From Burkholderiales bacterium (GTDB lineage Bacteria > Pseudomonadota > Gammaproteobacteria > Burkholderiales > Burkholderiaceae_C): a stretch of DNA of 64,000 nt. Positions 42,664-51,724 of the stretch are shown here, in pieces. Below the pieces are notes generated by a model. That model was given only the letters and a program-made list of their open reading frames with translations, had not been told where the DNA came from and ran no database searches. Each line of letters starts with the position of its first letter. Positions within the stretch are counted from its first letter, which is position 1. The stretch is from positions 186,001 to 250,000 of the forward strand of contig JACRPO010000012.1 of NCBI GenBank assembly GCA_016223165.1, written 5' to 3'. The translations under genes and the position numbers were made by a program.

Positions 42664-43914
42664 ATGACCCGAAGCGCACCGCGATCGAACTCCCGCGCGC
42701 TGCTCACCGCGGCCTTGCTGCTCACTGCGGCCTTGCTGCTGGCCGCCCGCGCCGCCGGCGCGGCCGATCCGGCCACGATCTCCATCCCGGTCGTCACGCC
42801 GATGAGCGGCGCCACATCGGTGATCGGCCAGGATTCCGTGAAAGCCCTCGAGATCGCGATGCGGCACATCGCCGAGGACGGCGGCGTGCTCGGGCGCAAG
42901 CTCGAACTGAAGATGGTCGATACGCAGGGCAAGCCCGACGTCATGCGCCGCGAACTCGAGCGCCTGGCGCGGCTGGAGAACGCGCCGCTGGTGCTCGGCT
43001 GCGAGGTCAGCGCCGCCACCGCCGCCGGCGCGCAGTTCGCCGAGCAATTCAAGGTGCCCTTCCTCAACTCGGCCGCCGTCGCCGCCGACATCCTGCAGCG
43101 CGGCTACGGCTGGTACTTCTCCGACCAGATCACCGGCGACGATGAGGCGCGCGCGGTCACCTCGTTCGTCGAATACCTGGCGTCGCAGAACGCCGGCAAG
43201 CCGCTCAAGCTCGGCTTCCTGTTCGAGGACAGCCCGCGCGGTGCAGGCACCATCGAGGCGTCGCGCAAGCTGCTCAAGGACAAGGGCATCGCGCCGGTCG
43301 TCGAAGTCTCGTACAACCGCGCCGAGCGCAATCTGCTGCCTCAGGTGAAGAAGGTCGAGCAGGCGGGCGCGGACGTCGTCGTCTGGGCCGGCTACACCGA
43401 GGACGTCGTCGCCGGCCTGAAGGCGATGCAGCAGATCAGCTTCACGCCGTACGTGGTCGGCATCGGCGGCGGCCCCGGCGATCCGCGCATCCCGACGCTG
43501 GTCGATCCGGCCTTCATCGAGAAGCTGCGCCTGAGCACGATCGACTACTTCAATCCTGACCTGCCGCGTGCCAGGCGGTTCGTCGAGGCCTATCAAAAGC
43601 AGTTCGGCACGCTGCCGAGCAGCTACGCGTCGCTGTGCTACCGCGGCGCCTACACCGTGTACGCGGCACTCAAGGCGGCGCTCGCGACCAAGGGCGGCAG
43701 CCTCGACCGCGAATCGTTGCGCGGTGCCCTGCGGGCGTTGAAGATTCCCGGCGAGGCCACGATCACGCCGTTCGCATCGATCGAATTCGACGCCCAGGGG
43801 CGCAACGTCGGCGCGCGTTCGCTCGTCGCGCAGTGGCAGGACGGCGGCACGCGCAAGGTCACGGTCTGGCCAAAGGACGTCGCCGCGCGCGCGCCGCTGC
43901 CTGCGCAGCGCTGA
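42664..43914 (+). CDS. livJ: Branched-chain amino acid-type ABC transporter substrate-binding protein (liv system 2)
   Basis: A 416-residue leucine-binding-type periplasmic protein. A long signal peptide with a duplicated LTAALL unit is cut near AAGAAD, followed by TISIPVVTPMSGATSVIGQDSV. It is the receptor for the permease and ATPase genes downstream. Ligand not deducible; a carboxylic acid is likely from the surroundings. Confidence 0.87.
   Translation: MTRSAPRSNSRALLTAALLLTAALLLAARAAGAADPATISIPVVTPMSGATSVIGQDSVKALEIAMRHIAEDGGVLGRKLELKMVDTQGKPDVMRRELERLARLENAPLVLGCEVSAATAAGAQFAEQFKVPFLNSAAVAADILQRGYGWYFSDQITGDDEARAVTSFVEYLASQNAGKPLKLGFLFEDSPRGAGTIEASRKLLKDKGIAPVVEVSYNRAERNLLPQVKKVEQAGADVVVWAGYTEDVVAGLKAMQQISFTPYVVGIGGGPGDPRIPTLVDPAFIEKLRLSTIDYFNPDLPRARRFVEAYQKQFGTLPSSYASLCYRGAYTVYAALKAALATKGGSLDRESLRGALRALKIPGEATITPFASIEFDAQGRNVGARSLVAQWQDGGTRKVTVWPKDVAARAPLPAQR
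42703..42738 (+). repeat. 18-bp tandem duplication in the livJ signal-peptide coding region
   Basis: Two adjacent 18-base units (42703-42720 and 42721-42738) differ at one base and encode LTAALL twice in the hydrophobic core of the signal peptide. The repeat keeps the frame and only lengthens the core. Confidence 0.85.
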
Positions 43915-43940
43915 AGCGGGCGTTGTCTTTCGAGCCGCGC

Positions 43941-44819
43941 ATGACGCTCGACCTCGCGCTGCAAGCCGCGGTCTCGGGCCTGCTGATGGGCGGCATCTAC
44001 GCGCTCGTTGCGCTCGCGCTCGCCCTCGTCTTCGGCGTCATGCGGGTGCTCAACTTCGCCCACGGCGACCTGCTGCTGGTCGCGATGTACGGCACGGTCG
44101 TGCTCAACCAGGCGCTCGGCCTGCACCCCTATGCATCGACGCTGCTGCTCGTGCCGCTGATGGGCGTGCTGGGATGGGGGCTCTTCGCAGCGCTCATCCG
44201 GCCGCTGCTCGGCTCGAGTGCGCTGATGCAGGCGCAGCTCACGATCGGCGTGTCGTTCATGATCCAGAGCGCCGCGCTGATGATCTTCGGCGCCGATCTG
44301 ATGAACGTGCGCACTTCGTTCGAGAGCAGCACGTTGCCGCTGGGTCGCGGCATCGTCGTCGGCGTGCCGCTGCTCGTGGCGTTCGCCGTGTCGGTGCTGG
44401 CGTGTGCCGCGGTCGCGTGGTTCCTCGCGCGCACGGAGACCGGCGTCCGCATCCGCGCCACCGCGCAGGACCCCGTGATGGCGCGGCTGTGCGGCGTGGC
44501 CGTGCCGAGGCTGCAGAAGATGGTGTTCGCGGCCAGCATCGCGCTGCTCGCCCTGGCTGCGGGCAGCCTGATGACCTTCTTCCACGTCACGCCCACCACC
44601 GGCGTGCAGTTCAGCATCCTGTCGCTGCTCATCGTGGTGCTCGGTGGCCTCGGCGACCTCAAGGGCGCGTTCGTCGGCGGATTGATGATCGGCCTGGCCG
44701 AGTCGCTGGCAGGCGCGGCGTTCGACAGCGCACTGGCGCCGGCGGTGATCTACATCCTGTTCGCGCTGACGCTGCTGTTCAGACCGCGGGGTCTGTTCGG
44801 GCGCGGGAGCATCGCGTGA
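43941..44819 (+). CDS. livH: Branched-chain ABC transporter permease LivH (liv system 2)
   Basis: A 292-residue LivH permease with about eight hydrophobic segments and the family stretch GIYALVALALALVFGVMRVLNFAHGDLL. It begins 26 bases after livJ and overlaps the GTG of the LivM-LivG fusion gene by 4 bases. Confidence 0.88.
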   Translation: MTLDLALQAAVSGLLMGGIYALVALALALVFGVMRVLNFAHGDLLLVAMYGTVVLNQALGLHPYASTLLLVPLMGVLGWGLFAALIRPLLGSSALMQAQLTIGVSFMIQSAALMIFGADLMNVRTSFESSTLPLGRGIVVGVPLLVAFAVSVLACAAVAWFLARTETGVRIRATAQDPVMARLCGVAVPRLQKMVFAASIALLALAAGSLMTFFHVTPTTGVQFSILSLLIVVLGGLGDLKGAFVGGLMIGLAESLAGAAFDSALAPAVIYILFALTLLFRPRGLFGRGSIA

Positions 44820-46600
44820 CGCCACCGGGGCGCCGCGGCCGCCGCACGGAGGCGGCCCTCGCGCTGCTGCTGATCTGGTGCGTGGTCGGCGCCGCACTGC
44901 TGGGCGGCAATCCCTACTGGGTCAGCGTCGCCACCACGGTGCTGATGTGGGTGCACCTGTGCGTGGCCTGGAATGCGGTCGGCGGCATGGTCGGCCAGAT
45001 CTCGTTCGGCAACGCCGCGTTCTTCGGCATCGGGGCCTACACCTCGACCTTCCTCGCGGCCAGGTACGGCGTCAACCCATGGCTCGGCATGCTCGCCGGC
45101 GGCGCGCTGGCCGCCGCCGCGGGCTGGTGCGTCGGCTACCTGCCGTTCCGCTGGCGGCTGAGCCATCTGGTGTTCGCACTGCTGACCATGGCGGCGGGAT
45201 TCGTGCTGCAGTTCAGCGTCAACGGCATGCGTGCGCTCGGCGGCACGAACGGTCTGTACGTCAACGCCCCGTCCTCGCTGTCCAACCTGCGCTTCGACCA
45301 CCCGGCCGGCTATCTGTTGACCATCGCAGTCCTGGCGAGCGCGACCCTGCTCGTCGTTGCGCTGCTGTACCAAGGCCGCAGAGGCTACTTCTGGCGCGCC
45401 GTGCGCGACAACGAGGATGCTGCGGCCGCCGCCGGCGTCAGCTTGTTCCGGGTCAAGCAGGAAGCGCTCGCCGTAAGCGCATTCGCGACCGCCGTCGCCG
45501 GCACCTTCTATGCACAGCAGATCGGCTACATCGATCCGCATTCGGTGCTGGGCGTGGACGTGGCGATCCAGATCCTGCTGTTCGCCGTGGTCGGCGGTGC
45601 CGGCACCCAGCTCGGGCCGGTCGTCGGCCCGCTCCTGCTGGTGCCGCTGGGCGAAGCGCTGCGCCTCGCGCTGGGCGGCGGCGCGGCGGCGGAACTGCAC
45701 CATTTCGCCTACGGAGCAGCGCTCGTCGCGGTCATTCTGCTGTGGCCCGGCGGCGTGGTCGGCGGGGTGCGCAGGATGCTGCAGTCGCGTCGCCCCCAGA
45801 GGCCCGCCGACGCGCAGGGCTCCGAACCTGCGTCGGCCGTCGTCGGGCCGCCGCGTGCCCCGACGCCCATCGACAGCGACACACTGGTCGAGGTGGCGGG
45901 CATCGGCAAGCGCTTCGGCGGACTGCAGGCGCTGCACGACGTGTCGTTCACCGTTCGCCGCGGCGAGATCCTGGGGCTCATCGGACCCAACGGCGCCGGC
46001 AAGACGACGATGTTCTCGATCCTCGGGGGCTTCCAGCGGCCGAGCGCAGGCGAAGTGCGCTATGGGGGCGAACGCATCGACGGCTTGGAACCGCACGAGA
46101 TCTGCCGGCGCGGCATCGCCCGCACCTTCCAGATCACGCAGTCGTTCCCGACCCTGACCGTGTTCGATACGGTGCTCACCGCGGCGCTGGTGCGTCACCG
46201 CATGGCGGCAGCCCTCGGGGTGGCGCAGGCCGTGCTCGTGCGCACCGGGCTGTGGGAAAGGCGCGCCGCCCTCTGCGCGGAGGTGACGCTGGCCGAACAG
46301 CGCCGACTCGAGGTCGCGCGCGCACTGGCCACCGGGCCGACGGTGCTGCTGCTCGACGAGTCGATGGCCGGCCTCACGCCGCGCGAGACCGACGCCGCGC
46401 TGCGGCTGCTGCGCAGCCTGCGCGACGAAGGGCTGACCATCGTGCTGATCGAGCACGTGATGCGGGCGGTGATGAACATCTGCGACCGGCTCGTCGTGCT
46501 CGACGCCGGCCGCCTGCTCGCCAGCGGCACGCCGTCGGCCGTGGCGTCCGATCCGCAGGTGATCCGCGCCTACCTCGGCGCGGCTGCGCCGGGAAGATAG
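44816..46600 (+). CDS. Fused LivM permease and LivG ATPase (liv system 2)
   Basis: A 594-residue fusion starting at GTG 44816. Residues 1 to about 320 are a LivM permease (NAVGGMVGQISFGNAAFFGIGAY; LFAVVGGAGTQLGPVVG). A Pro/Ala-rich linker follows, then a LivG ATPase from about 365, with Walker A GPNGAGKTT and Walker B LLLDESMAGL. The ABC signature is degenerate: EVTLAEQRRLEVARAL instead of LS-Y/G-GQ. Fused LivM-LivG proteins are known in proteobacteria. No frameshift is seen at the junction. Confidence 0.88.
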   Translation: MTPPGRRGRRTEAALALLLIWCVVGAALLGGNPYWVSVATTVLMWVHLCVAWNAVGGMVGQISFGNAAFFGIGAYTSTFLAARYGVNPWLGMLAGGALAAAAGWCVGYLPFRWRLSHLVFALLTMAAGFVLQFSVNGMRALGGTNGLYVNAPSSLSNLRFDHPAGYLLTIAVLASATLLVVALLYQGRRGYFWRAVRDNEDAAAAAGVSLFRVKQEALAVSAFATAVAGTFYAQQIGYIDPHSVLGVDVAIQILLFAVVGGAGTQLGPVVGPLLLVPLGEALRLALGGGAAAELHHFAYGAALVAVILLWPGGVVGGVRRMLQSRRPQRPADAQGSEPASAVVGPPRAPTPIDSDTLVEVAGIGKRFGGLQALHDVSFTVRRGEILGLIGPNGAGKTTMFSILGGFQRPSAGEVRYGGERIDGLEPHEICRRGIARTFQITQSFPTLTVFDTVLTAALVRHRMAAALGVAQAVLVRTGLWERRAALCAEVTLAEQRRLEVARALATGPTVLLLDESMAGLTPRETDAALRLLRSLRDEGLTIVLIEHVMRAVMNICDRLVVLDAGRLLASGTPSAVASDPQVIRAYLGAAAPGR

Positions 46601-46602
46601 GC

Positions 46603-47307
46603 ATGCTCGTCGTCGAAGATCTTCGTGCGGGCTACGGCAACCTCGAGGTGCTGCACGGCGTGTCGCTGCGCGTCGATGCCGGCGAGGTGGTGGCGGTGCT
46701 GGGACCCAACGGCGCCGGCAAGTCGACGCTGCTGCGCACGATCTCCGGGCTGCTCGTCCCACGCGGCGGCGGCGTGCGCTTCGAGCAGCGCCCGCTGACC
46801 GGGCTGCAGACGCACGCGATTCCTCTGCTCGGCCTGCTGCACGTTCCCGAAGCGCGCCATGTGTTCGCGCAACTCAGCGTCGAGGAGAACCTGATGGTCG
46901 GCGGCACGCCGCTGGCCGGCAGCGCCGAGCGCCGCGCGGCGATCGACGAAGTCTGGTCGCTCTTTCCGATGCTGCGCGACAAGGCGCGTGCCGCCGCAGG
47001 CTCGCTTTCCGGGGGCCAGCAGCAGATGCTGGCGATCGGCCGCGCCCTGATGGCGAAGCCCCGACTGGTGATGCTGGACGAGCCCTCGCTCGGGCTGGCG
47101 CCGGTGGTCGTGGAGGAGCTGTATCTCGCGCTCGGCAAGCTTCGGCGGGCCGGTCTCACGATCCTGCTCGTCGAGCAGGACGTGCACGCCGCGCTGGACT
47201 TCGCCGACCGCGCCTACGTCCTCGAGAACGGAACCATCGCGCTGGAAGGCGCGGCCACCGCCCTGCGCGAGGACCGGCACGTGCGCGAGGTGTACCTCGG
47301 CCAGTAG
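46603..47307 (+). CDS. livF: Branched-chain ABC transporter ATPase LivF (liv system 2)
   Basis: A 234-residue ABC ATPase with Walker A GPNGAGKST, a canonical signature LSGGQQQMLAIGRAL and Walker B VMLDEPSLGLAP. It begins 2 bases after the fusion gene. It pairs with the LivG domain, whose own signature is degenerate, so this protein may supply the better-conserved ATP site. Confidence 0.9.
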   Translation: MLVVEDLRAGYGNLEVLHGVSLRVDAGEVVAVLGPNGAGKSTLLRTISGLLVPRGGGVRFEQRPLTGLQTHAIPLLGLLHVPEARHVFAQLSVEENLMVGGTPLAGSAERRAAIDEVWSLFPMLRDKARAAAGSLSGGQQQMLAIGRALMAKPRLVMLDEPSLGLAPVVVEELYLALGKLRRAGLTILLVEQDVHAALDFADRAYVLENGTIALEGAATALREDRHVREVYLGQ

Positions 47308-47332
47308 ACAGGACAACGTCGCAAGGACCACC

Positions 47333-47419
47333 ATGAACCCGCTTGCCATCGCCGCCGCCACCGGGCCTGCGCGCCCCGCGTTGCAGGCCACCGCGTACGG
47401 AGTCCGCGATGGGCGCTGA
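47333..47419 (+). CDS. Possible 28-residue leader peptide before dctQ
   Basis: ATG 47333 has a good ribosome site (AAGGA, 5 bases away) and opens a 28-codon frame whose stop overlaps the dctQ start region (dctQ ATG 47409, TGA 47417-47419). It may be a leader that couples translation to dctQ, or chance. The peptide has no recognisable family or attenuator-type codon run. Confidence 0.25.
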   Translation: MNPLAIAAATGPARPALQATAYGVRDGR

Positions 47420-47999
47420 AGCGGCGCCGCCTCGGCGCAGGCCGGCGCTGCAGGCGGCGCATCGAGCCATCTCCGCACTCGAGACGGCGTGCGGCTGGGG
47501 CGCGAGCGCCTGCCTGTTCGCGATCATGATCATCGTCTTCGCCGACGTGGCGATGCGCTACCTGCTGAACGCCCCGCTGGCCTGGTCGTACGACCTGATC
47601 TCGCTGTACCTCATGGTCGCCGTCTTCTTCCTCGCGCTGTCGGCGACGCAGCGCGACGGCCACCACGTCCGCGTGGACATCCTGCTGGTGCGCTGGCAGC
47701 CGCGCGTCAGGCACGCCATGGAACTGCTCGGCAACGCCCTCACGGCGGTGGTCCTGTTAGCCATCGTCGTGCAGGGCAGCCTCAAGGTCCGGGACAGCTG
47801 GCAGGCCGATGCCGTCGTGGCCGGCGCGATCCCGTGGCCGACCTGGGCGACCGCGGTGTTCGTGCCCATCGGCGCGGGCCTGCTGCTGCTGCGGCTGCTC
47901 TTCTCGCTGGGGTCGCTCGCCGCGGCCATCGGCGACGGCTCCGAGGTCGCGGTCGGCACCACCGCCGGGGAGCAGGCCGGCACGGCCCCCGGGGCCTGA
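47409..47999 (+). CDS. dctQ: TRAP transporter small permease DctQ
   Basis: A 196-residue membrane protein with four hydrophobic helices of the DctQ family, including ADVAMRYLLNAPLAWSYDLISLYL and RDGHHVRVDILL. I start it at ATG 47409 (MGAEAAPP), which has GGAG 6 bases upstream. With DctM and DctP it forms a sodium-dependent carboxylate importer. It follows livF by about 100 bases and may be in the same transcript. Confidence 0.87.
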   Translation: MGAEAAPPRRRPALQAAHRAISALETACGWGASACLFAIMIIVFADVAMRYLLNAPLAWSYDLISLYLMVAVFFLALSATQRDGHHVRVDILLVRWQPRVRHAMELLGNALTAVVLLAIVVQGSLKVRDSWQADAVVAGAIPWPTWATAVFVPIGAGLLLLRLLFSLGSLAAAIGDGSEVAVGTTAGEQAGTAPGA

Positions 48000-48000
48000 C

Positions 48001-49293
48001 ATGCTCGCAGCCACCATCACCTTGCTGCTGCTCCTGCTGCTGGCCATCGGCACGCCGGTGGGCTTTGCGCTGGCCATCGCCGGCGCGGCCGGGCTGTATG
48101 CACTGGGCGGCCTGCGCATGCTGCTGGGCATCCTGGACACGGCGCCCTTGTCGGCCGCCAGTTCCTACGAGCTGATCACCGTGCCGATGTTCCTGCTGAT
48201 GGCCGAGTTCGTGATCATCAGCGGCGTCGCGGACGATCTGTTCAAGGCCGCATCCGCCTGGGTCGGGCGCGTGCGCGGCGGTCTGGGCGTGGCCACCGCG
48301 TTCGCCGGTGCCGGCTTCGGCGCGATCTCCGGGTCGTCCACGGCTTCCGCGGCAACCCTGGCATCGACCAGCATCCCGGCGATGCTGAAGGCCGGCTACG
48401 AGCCCAAGCTGGCCTGCGGCGCCGTGGCCATCTCCGGCACGCTGGCCATGCTGATCCCGCCCAGCATCGCGCTGGTGCTGTACGGCATCATCGCCGACGT
48501 GAGCATCGGCCGGTTGCTGATCGGCGGCGTCGTGCCCGGCCTGCTGGTGACGCTGGCGATTGCGCTCACCGTGATGCTGCTGGTCTGGCAGGACCCTTCC
48601 CGCGCGCCGCGCGGGCGTGCGTACAGTTGGCGCGAGAAGTTCAGTTCGCTGCGCGTCGTCTGGCCGATGCTCGTGCTGTTCACGGGGGTCACCGGCGTCA
48701 TCTACCTGGGCGTCGCCACGCCCACCGAGGCTTCGGGCATCGGCGCCTTCGGCGCGTTCCTGATCGCGCTGCTGCGCGGCAAGGCGCACTTCAGCGCCAC
48801 CCGCCACGCGCTGCTGCGCGCCGCGCAGACGACCTGCATGATCATCATGATCATCCTCGGCGCACACGTCTTCGGCTACTTCTTCACCCTGACGCAGACC
48901 ACGCAGCAGTTCGTGGCCGCGGTCGGTGGCTGGCCGGTCGACCGCTGGCTCATCATGGCCGCGATCATCCTGATCTACCTGGTGCTGGGCTGTTTCATGG
49001 ATCAGGTCGCGATCCTGATCCTGACCGTGCCCGTGATGCTGCCGTTGATCAAGGCGCTGGGTTTCGATCCGGTGTGGTTCGGCGTGCTGGTGGTCGTCAC
49101 CGCGGAAGTCGGCATGGTCACGCCGCCGGTGGGGCTGAACGTGTTCGTGGTCGCGCGCTACACCGGCCGGCCGCTGGCCGAGGTCTTTCTCGGCGTCGCG
49201 CCGCACGTCGTGGCGCACCTGCTGCTGATCCTGCTGTTCTGCCTGTTCCCGCAACTGGTGCTGTGGCTGCCGCAGACCATGAACGCCGGCTGA
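48001..49293 (+). CDS. dctM: TRAP transporter large permease DctM
   Basis: A 430-residue permease of the DctM family with about 12 hydrophobic segments. Family landmarks include GTPVGFALAIAGAAGLY, TVPMFLLMAEFVIISG, GFGAISGSSTASAATL and ILIYLVLGCFMDQVAIL. It begins 1 base after the dctQ stop. Confidence 0.92.
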   Translation: MLAATITLLLLLLLAIGTPVGFALAIAGAAGLYALGGLRMLLGILDTAPLSAASSYELITVPMFLLMAEFVIISGVADDLFKAASAWVGRVRGGLGVATAFAGAGFGAISGSSTASAATLASTSIPAMLKAGYEPKLACGAVAISGTLAMLIPPSIALVLYGIIADVSIGRLLIGGVVPGLLVTLAIALTVMLLVWQDPSRAPRGRAYSWREKFSSLRVVWPMLVLFTGVTGVIYLGVATPTEASGIGAFGAFLIALLRGKAHFSATRHALLRAAQTTCMIIMIILGAHVFGYFFTLTQTTQQFVAAVGGWPVDRWLIMAAIILIYLVLGCFMDQVAILILTVPVMLPLIKALGFDPVWFGVLVVVTAEVGMVTPPVGLNVFVVARYTGRPLAEVFLGVAPHVVAHLLLILLFCLFPQLVLWLPQTMNAG

Positions 49294-49337
49294 CCGGGCG
49301 CTGCCGGCGCACGCCCAGCTATGCAAGGAGATACCCG

Positions 49338-50381
49338 ATGATCGCTGCGCTCTCCAGGTTCCTTCCCGTCGCCTGCGCGGCCGCCACGATGCTGCTCTCG
49401 CCGCACGGCCGGGCGCAGGAGCGGATCGTGCTGCGCGTGGCCGATTCGTTTCCGGCCAGCGGCCACTACTTCTCCGAGCCGGCGGCCAAGTACTTCATGG
49501 ACGCGGTCAAGCGCGCGACCAACGGTCAGGTGAGCTTCGAGCACTACCCGGCCGAGCAGCTCGGCAAGGCCAAGGACCTGCTGTCGCTGACCGCCACCGG
49601 CGTCGTCGACATCGGTTCCGTGATTCCCTCCTACGTCTCGGAGAAGATGCCGCTGTCCGGCGTGGCCGAGCTGCCGGGCGGCTTCGGGACGGCGTGCGAA
49701 GGCACGCTGGCGTACTGGAAGCTGGCGCGAGAAGGCGTTCTGGCACAGAAGGAGTTCGCGCCGAACGGCGTTCGCGCGCTCTTCGTGCTCGTCAGCGTGC
49801 CCTACCAGGTGCTGATGAAGCAGAAGTTCGAGTCGATCAAGCAGCTCGAGGGCCGCAAGCTGCGCTCGACAGGCGCCGCGAGCGATGCGGCGATCCGCAA
49901 GCTCAACGCCGTGCCGATCCGCATGGCCGCGCCGGAGATCTACGAGTCGCTGTCCCGCGGCACGCTCGACGGCGTCGTGGTGTCGTATGCGGCCGCCGTG
50001 TCCTACAACCTGCACACGCTCGCCAAGGCGGTCAGCGCAGGCGAGAACTTCTCCAGCGCCGTGCTCACCTACTCGATCGGCGAGGCACGCTGGAAGTCGC
50101 TGCCGGCCAACGTGCAGCAGGCGATGCTCGAAGCCGGAGACGCAGCGACGCGGCGCGCCTGTTCGATGATGGACCAGGCCATCTCCACCGACCTCGACAA
50201 GATGCGCTCGGCCGGCGCGGCGGTCGTGCGCTTCCCGCCGGCCGAGCGCAGCGAACTCGAGGCGCGCTTCTCCAGTGTCGCAGGCGAGTGGGCGAAAGAC
50301 CTCGACGGCCGCGGCAAGCCCGGCAGCGAGCTGCTGAAGGCGTTCAACGACGCGCTGCGGAGCGCGCCGCCGGCGCGATGA
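49338..50381 (+). CDS. dctP: TRAP transporter solute-binding protein DctP
   Basis: A 347-residue periplasmic DctP-type receptor. The signal peptide is cut near GRAQE; then come LRVADSFPASGHYF, FEHYPAEQLGKAKDLLSL and the conserved Arg region LEGRKLRSTGAASDAAI, which in this family contacts the ligand carboxylate. AAGGAG before ATG 49338 supports the start. It completes the dctQMP set; the ligand is probably an organic acid. Confidence 0.9.
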   Translation: MIAALSRFLPVACAAATMLLSPHGRAQERIVLRVADSFPASGHYFSEPAAKYFMDAVKRATNGQVSFEHYPAEQLGKAKDLLSLTATGVVDIGSVIPSYVSEKMPLSGVAELPGGFGTACEGTLAYWKLAREGVLAQKEFAPNGVRALFVLVSVPYQVLMKQKFESIKQLEGRKLRSTGAASDAAIRKLNAVPIRMAAPEIYESLSRGTLDGVVVSYAAAVSYNLHTLAKAVSAGENFSSAVLTYSIGEARWKSLPANVQQAMLEAGDAATRRACSMMDQAISTDLDKMRSAGAAVVRFPPAERSELEARFSSVAGEWAKDLDGRGKPGSELLKAFNDALRSAPPAR

Positions 50382-50449
50382 TGGGTGCGCCGCGGTGCAG
50401 GACGGCACCTGACTGACCCGCACCAACCTCAGTCTGCAGGAGACTCCCG

Positions 50450-51577
50450 ATGAAGGCCAGGCTTTGCGATCTGCTGGGCATCGACGTGCCCATCTTCGCC
50501 TTCTCGCACTGTCGCGACGTGGTGGCCGAAGTCACCAAGGCCGGCGGCATGGGCGTGCTCGGCGTCGCCTACAAGACCGCTGAGCAGCTGGACGGCGAGC
50601 TGCAGTGGATCGACGAGCGCGTCGGCGGCAAGCCGTACGGCGTCGACGTGCTGCTGCCGAGCAAGTACGAGAAGCTCGCCGACCGGCGCATCGCCGCCGA
50701 CGATCTGCCCGACGACCAGGTGCGCTTCATGCGCCGAGTGCTGGACGATGCCGGCATCCCGCGCCTGCCTGACGACGACGGCCCGGCGATGGTGCAGAGC
50801 TTCCTCGACCGCATCAACATGACCCGCGAGCAGGCCGACGCGCTCGTCGACGTCGCGCTGCGCCATCCGATCAAGGCGGTGGTCAGCGCGCTCGGTTCGC
50901 CGCCGAAGGAGACCGTCGAGCGCCTGCACGCGCTCGGCATCAAGGTCGGCGCGCTGGCCGGCAAGACCGAGCACGCGCTGCGCCACAAGGCGGCCGGGGT
51001 CGACTTCGTCGTCGCCCAGGGCATGGAAGCCGGCGGGCACACCGGCAAGGTCACGTCGATGATCCTGTGGCCGCAGCTCATCGACGCGGTGGCGCCGCTG
51101 CCCGTGCTGGCCGCCGGCGGCATCGGGCGCGGGCGGCAGATGGCCGCGGCGCTGGCGCTCGGCGCCGAAGGCGTGTGGTGCGGATCGATCTGGCTCGGCT
51201 CGCGCGAGAGCGAGCTCAACCCGGCGCAGCGGCGGCGCTTCTTCGCCGCCGGCAGCGATGACACCGTGCAGAGCCGGCTGCGCTCGGGCAAGCCGGCGCG
51301 CGTGCTGCGCAGCAAGCTCTCCGATGCCTGGGAGCGGCCCGATGCGCCGCCGTTCGCGCCGATGCCCTACCAGACGCTGCTGATGGTCGAGCCGCACCTG
51401 CGCGTCGAGCGCGGCCGCGACGACCAGTGGCAGTACTACCCCGTCGGCCAGATCGTCGGCGACATGCACGCCGAGACGAGCTGCCGGCAGATCGTCTACG
51501 ACATGATGAACGAGCTGGTCGAGGCCACCGAGCGGTTGTCGGCGATGGTGCTCGAGGACGGCCATGCGCGTCCCTGA
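50450..51577 (+). CDS. Nitronate monooxygenase-family FMN enzyme
   Basis: A 375-residue TIM-barrel flavoprotein of the nitronate monooxygenase (2-nitropropane dioxygenase) family. It has LLGIDVPIFAFSHCRDVVAEVTKAGGMGVL at the N-terminus (shown as family start LLGIDVPIF and AGGMGVLG), the FMN phosphate segments AQGMEAGGHTG and AAGGIGRGRQMAAALALGAEGVWCGS. Relatives include IpdC, an enoyl/dienoyl-CoA-type enzyme of steroid ring C/D breakdown, so a CoA-ester substrate is possible. It follows dctP by 68 bases and converges on the CoA-transferase gene. Confidence 0.82.
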   Translation: MKARLCDLLGIDVPIFAFSHCRDVVAEVTKAGGMGVLGVAYKTAEQLDGELQWIDERVGGKPYGVDVLLPSKYEKLADRRIAADDLPDDQVRFMRRVLDDAGIPRLPDDDGPAMVQSFLDRINMTREQADALVDVALRHPIKAVVSALGSPPKETVERLHALGIKVGALAGKTEHALRHKAAGVDFVVAQGMEAGGHTGKVTSMILWPQLIDAVAPLPVLAAGGIGRGRQMAAALALGAEGVWCGSIWLGSRESELNPAQRRRFFAAGSDDTVQSRLRSGKPARVLRSKLSDAWERPDAPPFAPMPYQTLLMVEPHLRVERGRDDQWQYYPVGQIVGDMHAETSCRQIVYDMMNELVEATERLSAMVLEDGHARP

Positions 51578-51724
51578 ACGCGAGCGCCGCCCTCCAGGCC
51601 GGGCCTGCCCCGTCCATCGCCCTCGCGCTGCTGCTCGGCGTGAAAGAGCTGGGCCTCGAGAAGATCGGCCGGCACAGCGCTTGGGCGGCGAGCCGCTCGG
51701 GCCTTTGCACAACGCGCCGGGCGA

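Noticed and set aside
51578..51724. Open stretch between the nitronate monooxygenase-family gene and the convergent CoA-transferase gene
   Set aside because: It translates to a plausible-looking Ala/Leu-rich peptide, but it has no start, ribosome site or family, and is likely spacer.
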